Counted from the first letter of the stretch, positions 25,701 through 35,800 are shown. The stretch is 64,000 nt of DNA from Streptomyces aculeolatus (GCF_020400605.1 NZ_JAINRD010000025.1:62001-126000), one strand, 5' to 3'. Numbers and translations: made by a program. The notes: generated by a model not told the origin, from the sequence alone.

Positions 25701-27236
25701 ATGACCACTACCGGCACCCCGGAGCAGCAGCACGGACAGCGGCGGCGGTGGCTCGGGCTCGCCGTGCTCGCGCTGCCCGCGCTGCTCGCCTCCCTCGAAC
25801 TGACCGTCACCAACCTCGCCCTGCCCGCCATCGGCCGCGACCTCTCCGCCGGCAGCACCCAACTGCTGTGGACCGTCGACATCTACGCGTTCCTCCTCGC
25901 CGGCTCCCTCGTCACCATGGGCGTCGTCGGCGACCGCATCGGCCGCCGCCGGCTGCTGCTGTACGGGGCCGCCGGCTACGGCGCCGCCTCGCTGCTCGCC
26001 GCGTACTCCGTGAACGCGGAGATGCTCATCGCCGCCCGCGCCCTCATGGGCGTCGCCGGCGCCACCCTCATGCCGTCGACGCTCGCGCTCGCGGCGGCGC
26101 TGTTCCCCGGGCCGCGGGAGCGGACGACGGCCATCGGCGTCATCGTCGCCAGCGTCTCCGGCGGCACGGCGATCGGGCCGCTGGTGGGCGGGTGGCTGCT
26201 GGAGCGGTTCTGGTGGGGCTCGGCGTTCCTGCTCGGTGTGCCCGTGATGGCGGTGCTGCTGGTGCTGCTGCCCGTGCTGCTGCCGGAGTCGCGCGGCCCG
26301 GCGGGGCGGCGGGTGGACGTGCTCAGCTCGCTGCTGTCGCTGGCCGCGGTGCTGCCGGTGGTGTACGGGCTGAAGCAGATCGCCGCCGAGGGCGCCGGCG
26401 CGGTGCCGGTCGCGGCGGTGGCGGCGGGGGTGCTGGTGGCGGTGGCGTTCGTCCGCCGGCAGCGGGCGCTCGCCGACCCGTTCGTGGACTTGCGCCTCTT
26501 CGCCGACCGTACGCTCGCCACGGCCGCGGCGACGCTGGCCGCCGGGATCTTCGTGCTGTGGGGCTCCAACTACGCGCTCGCGCTGTACCTCCAGCTCGTC
26601 GAGGGGCTGTCGCCGCTGGACGCGGGGCTGTGGACGGCGCCTTCGGCGCTCGGCGTGATCGCCGGCTCGATGCTGGCGCCGCGGCTGGCCCGCACCTACG
26701 AGCCCGCGCGGATCATCGCCGTCGGGCTCGGGCTCTCGGCCGTCGGGTACGGGGTGCTGACGCAGGCCGGCGGCGAGCACGCGCTGCCGGTGCTCGTCAC
26801 CGGTGCGGTGATCGTGTCGGCGGGGCTGGGGCCGATGATGGCGCTGGCCACCGACATGGTCGTCGGCGCGGCCCCGCCGGAGCGGCAGGGCGCGGCGGCG
26901 GCGATCTCCTCCACGGCGCCGCAGTTGGGCGGTGCGCTGGGCATCGCGCTGCTGGGCAGCGTGATCACGGCGGTCTACCGGGACCGGACGGGCGGCGCCG
27001 CGCCCGAGGGCGTACCGGCCGGGGCGGCGGGGGCGTTCGAGGACGACCTGAGCGCGGCGGTCACGGCGGCGGAGCGGCTGCCGGGGCCGGTGGCGGACGA
27101 GCTGCTGGGCGCGGCGCGGGGGGCGTTCGAGTCGGGGTTCCAGGTGGCGGCGGGGGTGTGCGCGGCGCTGACGGTGGCGACGGCGGTGCTGGTGGCGCTG
27201 GTCGGCGTACGGGGAAAGCGGCACGTGAACCAATAG
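25701..27236 (+). CDS. MFS multidrug efflux transporter (EmrB/QacA type)
   Basis: A 511-residue major-facilitator protein with the 14-helix drug/proton antiporter pattern. Family motifs are visible as LDxTVTN-like ELTVTNLALPAIGRDL, the loop motif GDRIGRRRLLL near residue 78, and GVAGATLMPSTLAL. The ATG coincides with the predicted SoxR-dependent transcription start, so no ribosome site is expected. It is divergent from soxR, and redox-active antibiotics or quinones are the likely substrates. The long in-frame extension upstream would overlap soxR and is rejected. Confidence 0.92.
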   Translation: MTTTGTPEQQHGQRRRWLGLAVLALPALLASLELTVTNLALPAIGRDLSAGSTQLLWTVDIYAFLLAGSLVTMGVVGDRIGRRRLLLYGAAGYGAASLLAAYSVNAEMLIAARALMGVAGATLMPSTLALAAALFPGPRERTTAIGVIVASVSGGTAIGPLVGGWLLERFWWGSAFLLGVPVMAVLLVLLPVLLPESRGPAGRRVDVLSSLLSLAAVLPVVYGLKQIAAEGAGAVPVAAVAAGVLVAVAFVRRQRALADPFVDLRLFADRTLATAAATLAAGIFVLWGSNYALALYLQLVEGLSPLDAGLWTAPSALGVIAGSMLAPRLARTYEPARIIAVGLGLSAVGYGVLTQAGGEHALPVLVTGAVIVSAGLGPMMALATDMVVGAAPPERQGAAAAISSTAPQLGGALGIALLGSVITAVYRDRTGGAAPEGVPAGAAGAFEDDLSAAVTAAERLPGPVADELLGAARGAFESGFQVAAGVCAALTVATAVLVALVGVRGKRHVNQ

Positions 27237-27329
27237 CCATTTGTTACGCTTTCGGCCCGCCACGCGCTGTCACACCGCGCGGAGCGCGCGACCCGGGGGC
27301 CGCATTTTCCACACCGTACGGAGGACACC

Positions 27330-27869
27330 GTGATCGCCGACGACCACGCAACCGATGCCCCCCGCGCCACCCCCGAGCCCACCGGAGTACTCCGGCCCAC
27401 CGCCGAGGGCCACGACCTCGTGCTCACCCGCACGTTCGGCGCCCCCGCCGCCGACGTCTGGTCCTGGCTCACCGAACCCGAGCGCACCGTCCGCTGGTTC
27501 GGCCAGTGGGAGGGCGACGCCGCGCCCGGCCGCACGGTCCGGGTCCAGATGGCGTACGAGGACGGGGCGCCCTGGTCCGACCTGCGGGTCGACGTCTGCG
27601 AACCGCCGCGGCGGCTCGCCGTGTCCATGGTCGACGAGTCGGGCGACTGGCGCATGGAGGCGCTGCTCGCGGACGCCGAGGGCGGCGGGACGCGGCTGGA
27701 GCTGATCCACCACCTCACCACCATCGCGGGGGTCGGCGAGGTCGGCCCCGGCTGGGAGTACTACCTCGACCTGCTCGTCGCCGCGCGCGACGGCGCCGCG
27801 GACACCGCGGCGCCGTCGTTCGACGACTACTACCCGGCGCAGCGGGACTACTTCACCTCGCTGGCCTGA
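27330..27869 (+). CDS. SRPBCC/AHSA1-like protein
   Basis: A 179-residue START-fold protein of the AHSA1/SRPBCC type: FGAPAADVWSWLTEPERTVRWFGQWEGDA is the typical first helix region, and the closing helix contains WEYYLDLL. The family binds hydrophobic ligands in a deep pocket; some members are Hsp90 ATPase activators or polyketide aromatases, but no specific role can be read here. GTG follows ACGGAGG. It is convergent with the FAD oxidoreductase gene and overlaps its 3' end by 17 bases. Confidence 0.82.
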   Translation: MIADDHATDAPRATPEPTGVLRPTAEGHDLVLTRTFGAPAADVWSWLTEPERTVRWFGQWEGDAAPGRTVRVQMAYEDGAPWSDLRVDVCEPPRRLAVSMVDESGDWRMEALLADAEGGGTRLELIHHLTTIAGVGEVGPGWEYYLDLLVAARDGAADTAAPSFDDYYPAQRDYFTSLA

Positions 27870-29043
27870 CCGCGGCCGCGGCCGGCTCGTCGGCGCCCTG
27901 CCCGGATTCCCGCGGGTAGAAGGGCAGGTCGATGTGGACGCGGTCGGCCGCCGCCAGGATCGCGGCGGCGTCGTCCACCGGCGGGCGGATGTACCCGTTG
28001 ATCTGCTCCTTCACGAACCCGCCGTCCGCCCCCGTCGCCATCACCTTGCGGTCCCAGCCCCGGGTGAACACCCCGCCCGCGCCGCCGAGATACAGGCAGG
28101 TGACGTACGGGGCGGGGGTGAACGGCCGCAGCGGTACGCCCAGCAGGTCCGCCGCCGCGTTGTACCCCGCGACCTTGCCCAGCGGCGTCGCGTGCTGGCA
28201 CGCCTGCATGACGGTGTGCTCCGGGTCGTACCGCGCGGCGGCCGTGTCGCCGGCCGCGAACACCTCCGGCCGCGCCCGCAGCCACTCGTCCACCGGCACC
28301 CGGCCGAGGTGGTCGAGGTCGCCGGGGTCGGCCACGAGCTGCCGCGTCAGCCCCTCGGCCCGGATCCCGATCGACCACACCACGGCGTCCGCGTCGACGC
28401 GTTCGCCGCCGGAGAGCACCGCGTACCCGTCGCCGACCTCCGTCACCGTCGTGCCGAGCCGCCGCTCGACGCCCAGTTCGTCCAGCGCCGCCTCGATCGC
28501 GGCCCGCGGCCCCGGGCCGAGCGGCGCGCCGACCACCTCCGCGGTGTCCACCAGCAGCACCCGGCCGCGGCCCGCCAGCTCCGCCGCCGCCTCCAGGCCG
28601 ACGAACCCGGCGCCGACGACCACGGCGGCGTAGCCGTCCCGGCCGCGCAGGTGGCCGGTGAGGCGGCGGGCCCCGTCGAGGGTGTCGATGTCGAAGAGGC
28701 GCTCGGCGCCGGGCAGGTCCGCGGGCGGCACGAGCCGGCTGCCGGACGCCAGCACCAGCCGGTCGTAGCCGATCTCCGCCCCGTCCGCCACGACCACGCG
28801 GCGCTCGGCGTCGATGGCGCCGACCGTCGCCCGTACGTGCCCGACGCCGATCGGGCCCAGGATCCGGTCCAGCGCCACCGTCGCGCGGTCCGGCTCCGGC
28901 TCGTACAGCCGCGGGCGCAGCACCAGGCGGTCGTTCGGCGCGATGAGCGTGATGCGCAGGTCCGCGTCCCCGCGCGCGAGCGCGGCGCCCGCCGCGCTCC
29001 ATACGCCGGCGAAGCCCCCGCCGATGATCACGACATGGTTCAT
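27853..29043 (-). CDS. FAD-dependent pyridine nucleotide-disulfide oxidoreductase (NDH-2-like)
   Basis: A 396-residue flavoprotein with two Rossmann motifs: FAD-binding VVIIGGGFAGVWSA at the N-terminus and NAD(P)-binding AVVVGAGFVGLEAAAEL near residues 138-154. The FAD C-terminal motif VFAAGDTAAARYDPEH is near 265. It resembles type II NADH dehydrogenases and related quinone reductases. ATG follows GGAAGGA. It lies 75 bases downstream of an ECF41 sigma factor gene, the place where that family typically keeps its oxidoreductase target. Confidence 0.88.
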   Translation of the reverse strand: MNHVVIIGGGFAGVWSAAGAALARGDADLRITLIAPNDRLVLRPRLYEPEPDRATVALDRILGPIGVGHVRATVGAIDAERRVVVADGAEIGYDRLVLASGSRLVPPADLPGAERLFDIDTLDGARRLTGHLRGRDGYAAVVVGAGFVGLEAAAELAGRGRVLLVDTAEVVGAPLGPGPRAAIEAALDELGVERRLGTTVTEVGDGYAVLSGGERVDADAVVWSIGIRAEGLTRQLVADPGDLDHLGRVPVDEWLRARPEVFAAGDTAAARYDPEHTVMQACQHATPLGKVAGYNAAADLLGVPLRPFTPAPYVTCLYLGGAGGVFTRGWDRKVMATGADGGFVKEQINGYIRPPVDDAAAILAAADRVHIDLPFYPRESGQGADEPAAAAVRPAR

Positions 29044-29118
29044 CGTGTGGTCCTTCCTCAGCTTGCTCGGTACGGACCCTCTCGGGGCGAGGATCCGCAG
29101 GGAGACAAGACGGGGGCG

Positions 29119-30000
29119 TCAGATGTGACCGAGGGCGGCGAGGGGGCCGAGCTTGTCGGGGTTGGCGAGCCGGCGGACCGCGGTCAGGCGGCCGTCCGCG
29201 ACGTCCACGGTGTCCAGCCAGACGGGCACGCCGCCGCGGTACGCGGCGAGCGCGGGCTGCCCGCCCACCTCGACGAGGCGGACGGTGTCGGGGCGGGCGT
29301 TGCGTACCGAACGGACCGCGAGCACCGCGATCGTCTCCGGCCCGCGCACCGGCCGGCGGGCCGCGACCGCCTTGCCGCCGCCGTCGCCGACGTACACGGC
29401 GTCGGGGTGCAGCAACTCGACCAGCCCGGCGATGTCCCCGGCCTCGGCGGCGGCCTTGAACGCCCTGAGCACCCGCTCGGTCTCCGCCCGGGAGGCCCGC
29501 GGCCGCTCCCCGTCCGCCCGCACCCGGGTGCGCGCCCGGGAGGCGAGCTTGCGGGCGGCGGCGGGGGTGGCGCCCAGCACGTCGGCGACGCCGGCGAAGG
29601 GGAAGTCGAAGACGTCGTGCAGCACGAACGCGACCCGCTCGGCGGGCGTCAGCCGCTCCATCAGCACGAGCATCGCGGTGCCGACCGACTCGTCCACGAG
29701 CACCGGCGCGGCGGCGTCCGGCCCGGTCGGCAGCGGCTCGGGCAGCCAGGGGCCGACGTAGGTCTCGCGCCGGACGCGGGCGGACTTCAGCACGTTGTAC
29801 GAGGTCCGCGCGGCAACCGTCACCAGCCAGGCGCGCAGGTCCCGGACGCCGGACAGGTCGGCGGCGGCGGCGCGCAGCCAGACGTCCTGCGTCACGTCCT
29901 CGGCCTCCGCGACGCTGCCGAGGATGCGGTACGCGGCGCCGAAGACGGCGGGGCGGTGCGCGGCCCAGTCCGTCTCGCCGAGCGCACGGGTGGGCTCCAC
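29119..30000 (-). CDS. ECF41-family sigma factor with C-terminal SnoaL domain
   Basis: A 293-residue sigma factor (also called SigJ-like). Sigma regions 2 and 4 occupy residues 10-160; the SnoaL-like extension follows. All three signatures of ECF41 are present: WLPEP (85-89), DGGGK (206-210) and NPDKL (280-284). In this family the C-terminal domain both inhibits and is needed for activity, replacing a separate anti-sigma factor, and none is encoded nearby. GTG 30000 follows GAGGAGG. The next gene on the strand is an FAD oxidoreductase, a common ECF41 partner. Confidence 0.93.
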   Translation of the reverse strand: MEPTRALGETDWAAHRPAVFGAAYRILGSVAEAEDVTQDVWLRAAAADLSGVRDLRAWLVTVAARTSYNVLKSARVRRETYVGPWLPEPLPTGPDAAAPVLVDESVGTAMLVLMERLTPAERVAFVLHDVFDFPFAGVADVLGATPAAARKLASRARTRVRADGERPRASRAETERVLRAFKAAAEAGDIAGLVELLHPDAVYVGDGGGKAVAARRPVRGPETIAVLAVRSVRNARPDTVRLVEVGGQPALAAYRGGVPVWLDTVDVADGRLTAVRRLANPDKLGPLAALGHI

Positions 30001-30107
30001 GGGGGCACGGCCTCCTCACACCTGCGACGGAACTGCAGTGTAAACAGGCAGGTGGAGGGGGGTGGCGTGCAGGTACGGGCGGCCGGGCCGGCCCCCGGCG
30101 GGTCCCG

Positions 30108-30380
30108 TCAGTCCTCCGACTGCCGTTCCGGCAGCGGCTGGTGGCCCGCGGGGCCCGGCTCCCGGCCCTCCGGCGGGTAGTCGCAGTCGAGGCCGGAGAC
30201 CTCGTAGTCGTCGCCCTCGTTCTGCTCCTGGTCGACGACCACCGCCGCGGTGCACGCACGGCCGTGCTCGTCGGTGAACGTCACCACCTCGCTGTAGTCG
30301 GTCGGCTGGCCGCAGCCCGCGAGCACCAGCACCGCCGCGGCCGCCGCCAGACCCGCGCCGATCCCCCACCGTCGCCTCAT
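30108..30380 (-). CDS. small lipoprotein
   Basis: A 90-residue predicted lipoprotein: RRR start, hydrophobic stretch and lipobox LAGC at residues 20-23. The mature part is short, acidic and ends in a proline/glutamate-rich tail. I do not recognise its family. ATG follows GGGGGAG. It lies between the ECF41 gene and the imine-reductase gene on the same strand, with about 100 and 250 bases of non-coding sequence on either side. Confidence 0.7.
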   Translation of the reverse strand: MRRRWGIGAGLAAAAAVLVLAGCGQPTDYSEVVTFTDEHGRACTAAVVVDQEQNEGDDYEVSGLDCDYPPEGREPGPAGHQPLPERQSED

Positions 30381-30627
30381 GGCTCCCCCTTCGTCGCGCC
30401 CGCTCTCCGCTGTGCGGGCGGGTCGACGGTGGAATGCCCGTCCGGTCGCGGTCTCACGCGCAGGGGGCGCGGGGAAGGCCGGAAGTTGGCCGGCCGGACG
30501 CGGCCAGGACGCCCCCCGTTGGCCCGCCCGTCGCCCCCGGCCCGCCCGTCGGCCCCCGCCCCGGCCGTCGCCCTCGCCGCCGCCCGTAGCCCCCGGCCCG
30601 CCCCCGGCCGGGCCTCGATACGGCCCG

Positions 30628-31533
30628 TCAGCCCCGCTCGGGTTCCGCCGCCGCCAGCCCGCCGGCGATCAGCTCCGTGACGCGGACGAACCCGTCGGTC
30701 CCGTACCCCAGCCCGATGACCCGCTGCGCCTGCCCCGCCGCCGCCCGCATCACCCCGGCGTCGACGCCGTGGCTCTCGGAGGTGGCGATGATGTGCTTCA
30801 TCGACGACGCGGACGACGTGATCGGGTTGCTCGTACCGGAGTAGTCCCCCTCGGCAACCGCCTGCGACATCTCCTCGATGGCCTCCGGCAGGATCGCGCC
30901 GATGCCCTTCGCGAACGGTGCCAGCTCGCCCGGGGTGACCCCCTCGGCCCGGGCCACGGCCAGGGCGTGGGCGCAGCCGGCCATCGTGGTCCAGAAGATG
31001 TCGAGCAGCGCCACGTCGTACGCGGCGGCCCGGCCGTGGTCCTCGCCGAGGTGGGTGTGGGCGCCGCCCAGCGCGGAGAGCACCGACTGCTGCTCGTCGT
31101 AGAGGTCCTTCGGGCCGCTGTAGATGAACACCCCGTCCGGCGTGCCGATGGTGGTGACCGGGGTCATGATCGAGCCGTCCAGGTAGCGCACCCCGTGGTC
31201 CGCCGCCCAGGCGGCGGCGTCGCGGGCCCGCGTGGGGGTGTCGGCGCTCAGGTTCGCGACCGTACGTCCCTTGAGCGCTTCGGCGACGCCCGGGCGCCGC
31301 AGCACCGCGTCGGCGGCGTCGTAGTCGACGACGCATACGACGGTCAGCTCGCTCGCGGCCACCGCCTCCGCGGCCGACGCCGCGCGCAGCGCGCCCCGCC
31401 CGACCAGCTCGGTGTCCCGGCCCGGGGTCCGGTTCCAGACCGTGGTGCGTACCCCCGCGGCGACGAAGGCCCCGGCCAGGGCCCGTCCCATCGGGCCCAG
31501 ACCGAGGACCGTGACAGCAAGGTTTGCGGACAT
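30628..31533 (-). CDS. NAD(P)-dependent imine reductase/6PGDH-like oxidoreductase
   Basis: A 301-residue beta-hydroxyacid-dehydrogenase-like protein: Rossmann motif VTVLGLGPMGRALAGAF at the N-terminus, then TVWNRTPGR. The C-terminal helical domain has the DGSIMTPVTTIGTPDGVFIYSG stretch typical of the imine-reductase branch. ATG 31533 is preferred over an upstream start because GGAGG precedes it by six bases. It is divergent from an HxlR regulator across about 60 bp, so HxlR control is likely. Substrate unknown. Confidence 0.85.
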   Translation of the reverse strand: MSANLAVTVLGLGPMGRALAGAFVAAGVRTTVWNRTPGRDTELVGRGALRAASAAEAVAASELTVVCVVDYDAADAVLRRPGVAEALKGRTVANLSADTPTRARDAAAWAADHGVRYLDGSIMTPVTTIGTPDGVFIYSGPKDLYDEQQSVLSALGGAHTHLGEDHGRAAAYDVALLDIFWTTMAGCAHALAVARAEGVTPGELAPFAKGIGAILPEAIEEMSQAVAEGDYSGTSNPITSSASSMKHIIATSESHGVDAGVMRAAAGQAQRVIGLGYGTDGFVRVTELIAGGLAAAEPERG

Positions 31534-31592
31534 GACTAACCTCCATAAGTGAAGACAGTGGAAAAGAGACACGTGGTGACCATGGGGGTGCC

Positions 31593-31943
31593 ATGACGCG
31601 CAAGCTCGCTCAGAACACGAACGTCTGCGGGGTGACCGCCGCGATCGCCGTCATCGACGGCAAGTGGAAGACGGCTCTGCTCTGGCTGCTGGAGACCGGC
31701 CCCCGGCGCCCCGGGGAACTCCTCCGCCTGCTGCCCGGCCTCAGCGAGAAGGTGCTGACGCAGGCGCTGCGCGAGATGGAGGGCGACGGCCTGGTGCACC
31801 GCGAGGTGCACGAAGGGCTGCCGTTGAAGACGGTCTACTCCCTCACCGACTTCGGCCGCGACCTCTCCGTGGCGCTGACCCCGCTCTCCGACTGGGGCCA
31901 CCGCCGTCTGGACAACCTCACCGGAGCCTCCCCGGCTCCCTGA
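31593..31943 (+). CDS. HxlR-family transcriptional regulator
   Basis: A 116-residue winged-helix protein with a single N-terminal cysteine (Cys12 in NTNVCGVTAA), DGKWKTALLWLL, and the recognition region LPGLSEKVLTQALREMEGDGLVHRE. HxlR proteins often sense electrophiles or oxidants through the N-terminal cysteine. It is divergent from the imine-reductase-like gene, its probable target. Confidence 0.92.
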   Translation: MTRKLAQNTNVCGVTAAIAVIDGKWKTALLWLLETGPRRPGELLRLLPGLSEKVLTQALREMEGDGLVHREVHEGLPLKTVYSLTDFGRDLSVALTPLSDWGHRRLDNLTGASPAP

Positions 31944-31999
31944 CCACCTCCGTGCTCCGCCTCTGCCTCCAGCCTCGCCGCTGGGTGGCGGCGTGCCAA

Positions 32000-32021
32000 G
32001 TACCCACAAAAAGGTGGGTAC
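32000..32021. terminator. hairpin downstream of the HxlR gene
   Basis: GTACCCAC / GTGGGTAC, 8-bp perfect arms with a six-base A-rich loop, about 55 bases past the HxlR stop. A probable terminator on the plus strand. Confidence 0.5.
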
Positions 32022-32055
32022 GGCCGGACGGCGGCGGGGAGGTCCCCGCGGTCTG

Positions 32056-32090
32056 CCGCGGGGGCGCCGGCCGTCCTGGCGCCCCCGCGG
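32056..32090. terminator. bidirectional terminator hairpin
   Basis: Perfect 13-bp arms (CCGCGGGGGCGCC and its complement) around a nine-base loop, 15 bases past the stop of the snapalysin-like gene on the minus strand and within the convergent gap with the HxlR gene. Confidence 0.8.
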
Positions 32091-32104
32091 GACCGGGGGG
32101 TGCG

Positions 32105-32734
32105 TCAGTCGATGCGGACCGGGCCCTGCTTGGCGCCCTGACCCGCGAAGTTGCATATCGACGGAGCCATCACGTGCGCCGCGCTGGACCAGCCTGCGCA
32201 CTGGTAGCTGGAGTGGCCGTACCAGTCGTGGCCGAACTCGTGCGCCGCGAGCAGCGCGTCGTCGTTCACGCCGCCCAGGAACAGCGCGATGCGCTGGCCC
32301 TGACCCCAATTGCAGCCGACGATGTTGCCGCCGCCACCGCAGTCGGTGATGTAGCTGTTGCGGCACTCCACGGGGGTGTCGCTGCCGCTGGTCTGGTTCA
32401 GGTTCGCCCAGGCCGCGGCGCCCTGGCCGATGACGCCGGCGGCGCCGCTGCAGGACGAGGTGAGGTGGTAGGCGCGGTCGGTCGGGACCGGCCAGGCCTG
32501 GGCGCCGAAGTCGCCGCCCTTCGGGCTCTGGGCCGCCAGCGCCTCGAACTCCTCGGCGGTGATGCCGTGCCCCTCGCCCAGCTTGCCGGTCGCGTGGTCG
32601 GCGTGGTCGTGCGCCTCGACGGCGGCGGTACGGGCCTCGGGCGCGGGCGCCGCCTGCGCGCCCGGGCCGACGACCGCGGCGGCCATGGCCGCGACGCCTA
32701 CGAGTACGGATCTCAGGAGTACCTTGCTCCGCAT
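32105..32734 (-). CDS. snapalysin-like secreted zinc metalloprotease
   Basis: A 209-residue exported protein: Sec signal peptide ending near AQAAPA (residues 26-31), a propeptide-like segment, and a protease domain with HEFGHDWYGH at 165-174. The HEXXH is clear, while the third ligand position differs from classical snapalysin, which has HExxHxxGxxD. Cysteines at 95, 124, 132, 141, 179 and 194 allow three disulfides. VMAPSICN after the zinc site fits a Met-turn. ATG 32734 follows GAGGAG. The next gene on the left of its promoter is a LAL regulator on the same strand. Confidence 0.75.
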   Translation of the reverse strand: MRSKVLLRSVLVGVAAMAAAVVGPGAQAAPAPEARTAAVEAHDHADHATGKLGEGHGITAEEFEALAAQSPKGGDFGAQAWPVPTDRAYHLTSSCSGAAGVIGQGAAAWANLNQTSGSDTPVECRNSYITDCGGGGNIVGCNWGQGQRIALFLGGVNDDALLAAHEFGHDWYGHSSYQCAGWSSAAHVMAPSICNFAGQGAKQGPVRID

Positions 32735-32842
32735 GGAGTGCTCCTCGGTTGGTGGGGGATGGGGCGGCACGCCGCCCGTTCTCACAGATCGCATGTCTGC
32801 GGACCGAGAACAATCCGGGAAACGGTAGGTAGGGACCACGTA

Positions 32843-35800
32843 TTAATTGCCCGCGTGCTGCTCCCCCGCCCCGCCCGCCGCCCGGGCCACCTCCGCCACC
32901 CCGGTCGCGTCCGCCACCTCCGCCCGCGAGCCGACGTGCAGCTTCCGCAGCAGCTTCGCCACGTGCTGCTCGACGGTGCGCGGGGACAGGTACAGCACGT
33001 CGGCGATCTGCCGGTTGGTGTGGCCGAGTGCCACAAGCCGGGCGACCTCGCGTTCGCGCGGGGACAGTTGGTCGCCGTAGCCGCGGCGGCCGCGGCGGGA
33101 GGGGAGGGGGACGTTGTTGCCGCGGAGGACGCGACGGCAGCGGGCGGCGTCGCGGACGGCGCCGAGGTCGGCGAACTGCTGGGCGAGGGCGGCGAGTTCA
33201 CGGGCGGGGTCGGGGTCGGGGGTGACGGGGCCGGAGGTGACGGGGCCGCCGGCAGCATCAGGGCCGGCGGCAACCGGACCGGCGGACGTGACGGGCCCCG
33301 CGGCGGTGACGGCACCGGTCGTCGGGACGGACCCGGCTGGAACGCCGTCCGCCGGCAGGCGGCAGCGGGCCGCCGCCTCGCCCGCCCGGGCCGCGGAGTA
33401 CGGCTGCGGCAGCGCCCCGTACGCCCGTTGCGCCGCCGCGAAGAACCCCGCCGCCTCCGCCGGCCGCCCCCGCCCCGCCGCCACGATCCCCCGGCACGCC
33501 TCCAGCGCCGCCGCCGCCAGCGGCGCGTCCCGGCCCGCGATGCCCGCCGCCAGCTCCGCCGTGACCTCCGCCGCCGCCCGCAGCTCCCCGCCCCGTACGA
33601 GGGCCGCGACCGCCGGCGGCGCCAGGTCGCCCGCCCACGGCCAGATGTCCTTGTGCCGGATCCGCGCGAGGCCCCGCTCCGCCTCCGCCCGCGCCCGTTC
33701 CGGCTCGCCGCGGGCCGCGAGCAGCCGGGTCATGGCGCCGGCGGCGGTGGCGAGCACCGGGGCGGGCGCGTTGCGCGGGTCGGCGAGCCCGGCCGCGGCC
33801 AGTTCGGCCGCCGCCTCGTCCCACTCGCCGACCGCCGACGCCAGCAGCCCCAGCACCAGGTGCGCGTCGGCGGCGATGCTGGAGACGCCGTGCACGGCGT
33901 CGAGGGTGCGCCGGCACCGTTCCGCGAGGCCCCGCCAGCGGCCCGCGTACCACTCCAGGCGCAGCGCCGTGCCCTCCACGATGCCCTCCAGGAACGCCGC
34001 CCCGCACTCCGCCGCCAGCCGGCGCCCCTCGCCGCGGTAGCGCTGCGCCGCCTGGTAGTGGCCGAGGCAGGTGGCGGCGTCGGCGAAGTTGCCGCAGGCG
34101 CGGGCGACCTGGCGCCGGTGGGTGCCGGGCCCCGGGCCGCCGATGAGGCGTTCGGCCTCGTCCCACACCGCCGGATCGCCGAGGCTCATGCGCAGGGCCA
34201 GGTGGTTGCCGCGTACGGCGGTGCGGACCGCGGGGTCGGACTCGTGCGCCACCAGCGCCTCCGCCCGTACGATCCACGTCTCGTAGACCTGCCGCGGGTG
34301 GTCGCCCCAACTGGGCATGGCGAGCGCCGCCATGCCGCGGGCGGCGAGCGCGGGGCGGCCGTGCAGCTCCGCGACGGCGACCTCGGTGTGGGTGCGGCCC
34401 TCCTCGTAGCGGCCGGCCTGGTTGTACAGGAGGAGGCCGAGGTTGAGCCGGATCTCGCCGCGTACGCCGTCGGGTATGTGGCCGTCGCGGACGATGTCGT
34501 GCAGCAGCACGGTGGCCCGGTGGTGGGTGAGGCCGACGACGGCGTCGCGGCTGAGGTCGACGGCGATACGGGCGCACTCGGGCCGCCCGAGCCGCCCGTC
34601 GGCCAGCAGCTCCTCCAACACCCCCACGGCGAGCGCCAGGTCGCCGACCTCGCGCGCGGAGCCGGCGGCGGCCTCGGCGTAGCGCTGCCACTGGGCCAGC
34701 TCGCCGCCGTGGTGGGCGTGGTAGGCGAGCTGGATGAGGGGCTGCGGGTCCTCGGCGGCGAGGGCGCGCATGGCCTGCCGGTGGAGGCGGTGCCGGTCGG
34801 GGCCGAGGAGGCCGGCGTAGACGGCCTGCTGGGCGAGCGCGTGGCGGAAGCCGTAGCGGTCCTCGCCCCACTCGTGCAGCACCCCGGCGCGCAGCGCCTC
34901 GCGGACGGCCGCGGAGTCCGCGGGCGCGGCGGGCTGCCCGGGGGTGCCGCGTACGACGGCGGCGATCAGCGCCTCACCGGCGGGTACGCGCAGGACGGAG
35001 GCGGCGCGTACGGCGTCGGCGGCGGCGGGGGAGAGCACGCTCATGCGGTCGGCGACGGCCTCCTGGAGGCGGGTGGGCACGGGCATGCGGGCGAACGCGC
35101 CGTGCTCGGCGGCGGGGAGGGCGCGGACGACCTCCTCGACGACGAAGGGGATGCCGGCGGTGCGGCGGTGCAGCTCGTCGAGGAAGGCGGGCGAGGCATC
35201 GGGGGCACCCGAGGCGTCGGGGGCACTCGGGACGCCCGGGGGCCACGGGGGATCGGCGGACACCCCGGTCAGGGCGGTGAACATGCCGCGTACGCCGTGG
35301 ACGTCCAGGGGCCGCAGGGGGATGACGACGGCGGTGGTGCCGGGCGGCTGCCGGTACGCGCGGCCCAGCGGCAGCCCGCTGCCGGGGAGGTCCTCGCGGC
35401 GGTAACTGAGCACGGCGGACAGCCCGTCGGGCGGATCGTCGACGAGGAAGCGCAGCAGGTCGCGGGTGCCGTCGTCGGTCCAGTGCAGGTCCTCGACCAC
35501 CATGACGGTCTCGCCCGCGGCGTCGAGGAGGGCCCGTACGGCGCGGAACAGCCGGTGCCGCCCGGCGCGCAGGTCGCTGAGCAGCTCGGGCGCGGGCGGC
35601 AGCCGGTCGGCCAACTCCGGCAGATACGCCCGCAGGGCACCGCACACCGGGCTCAGCGCGGTGGGCAGCCCGCCGGCGAGATGCCGCAGCAGATCGAACA
35701 CGGGCCCGTACGGAAACGGCTCCCGCAGCGGCCGGCACCCCCCGACCAGCACCCGCCGCCCCCGCACGGCGGGATCCCGCAGCGCCTCCCGGATCAGCCG

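Noticed and set aside
27268..27274. TGTCACA upstream of the SRPBCC gene as an ECF41 promoter
   Set aside because: No CGTC follows at 16-17 bases; the sequence there is ACCC.
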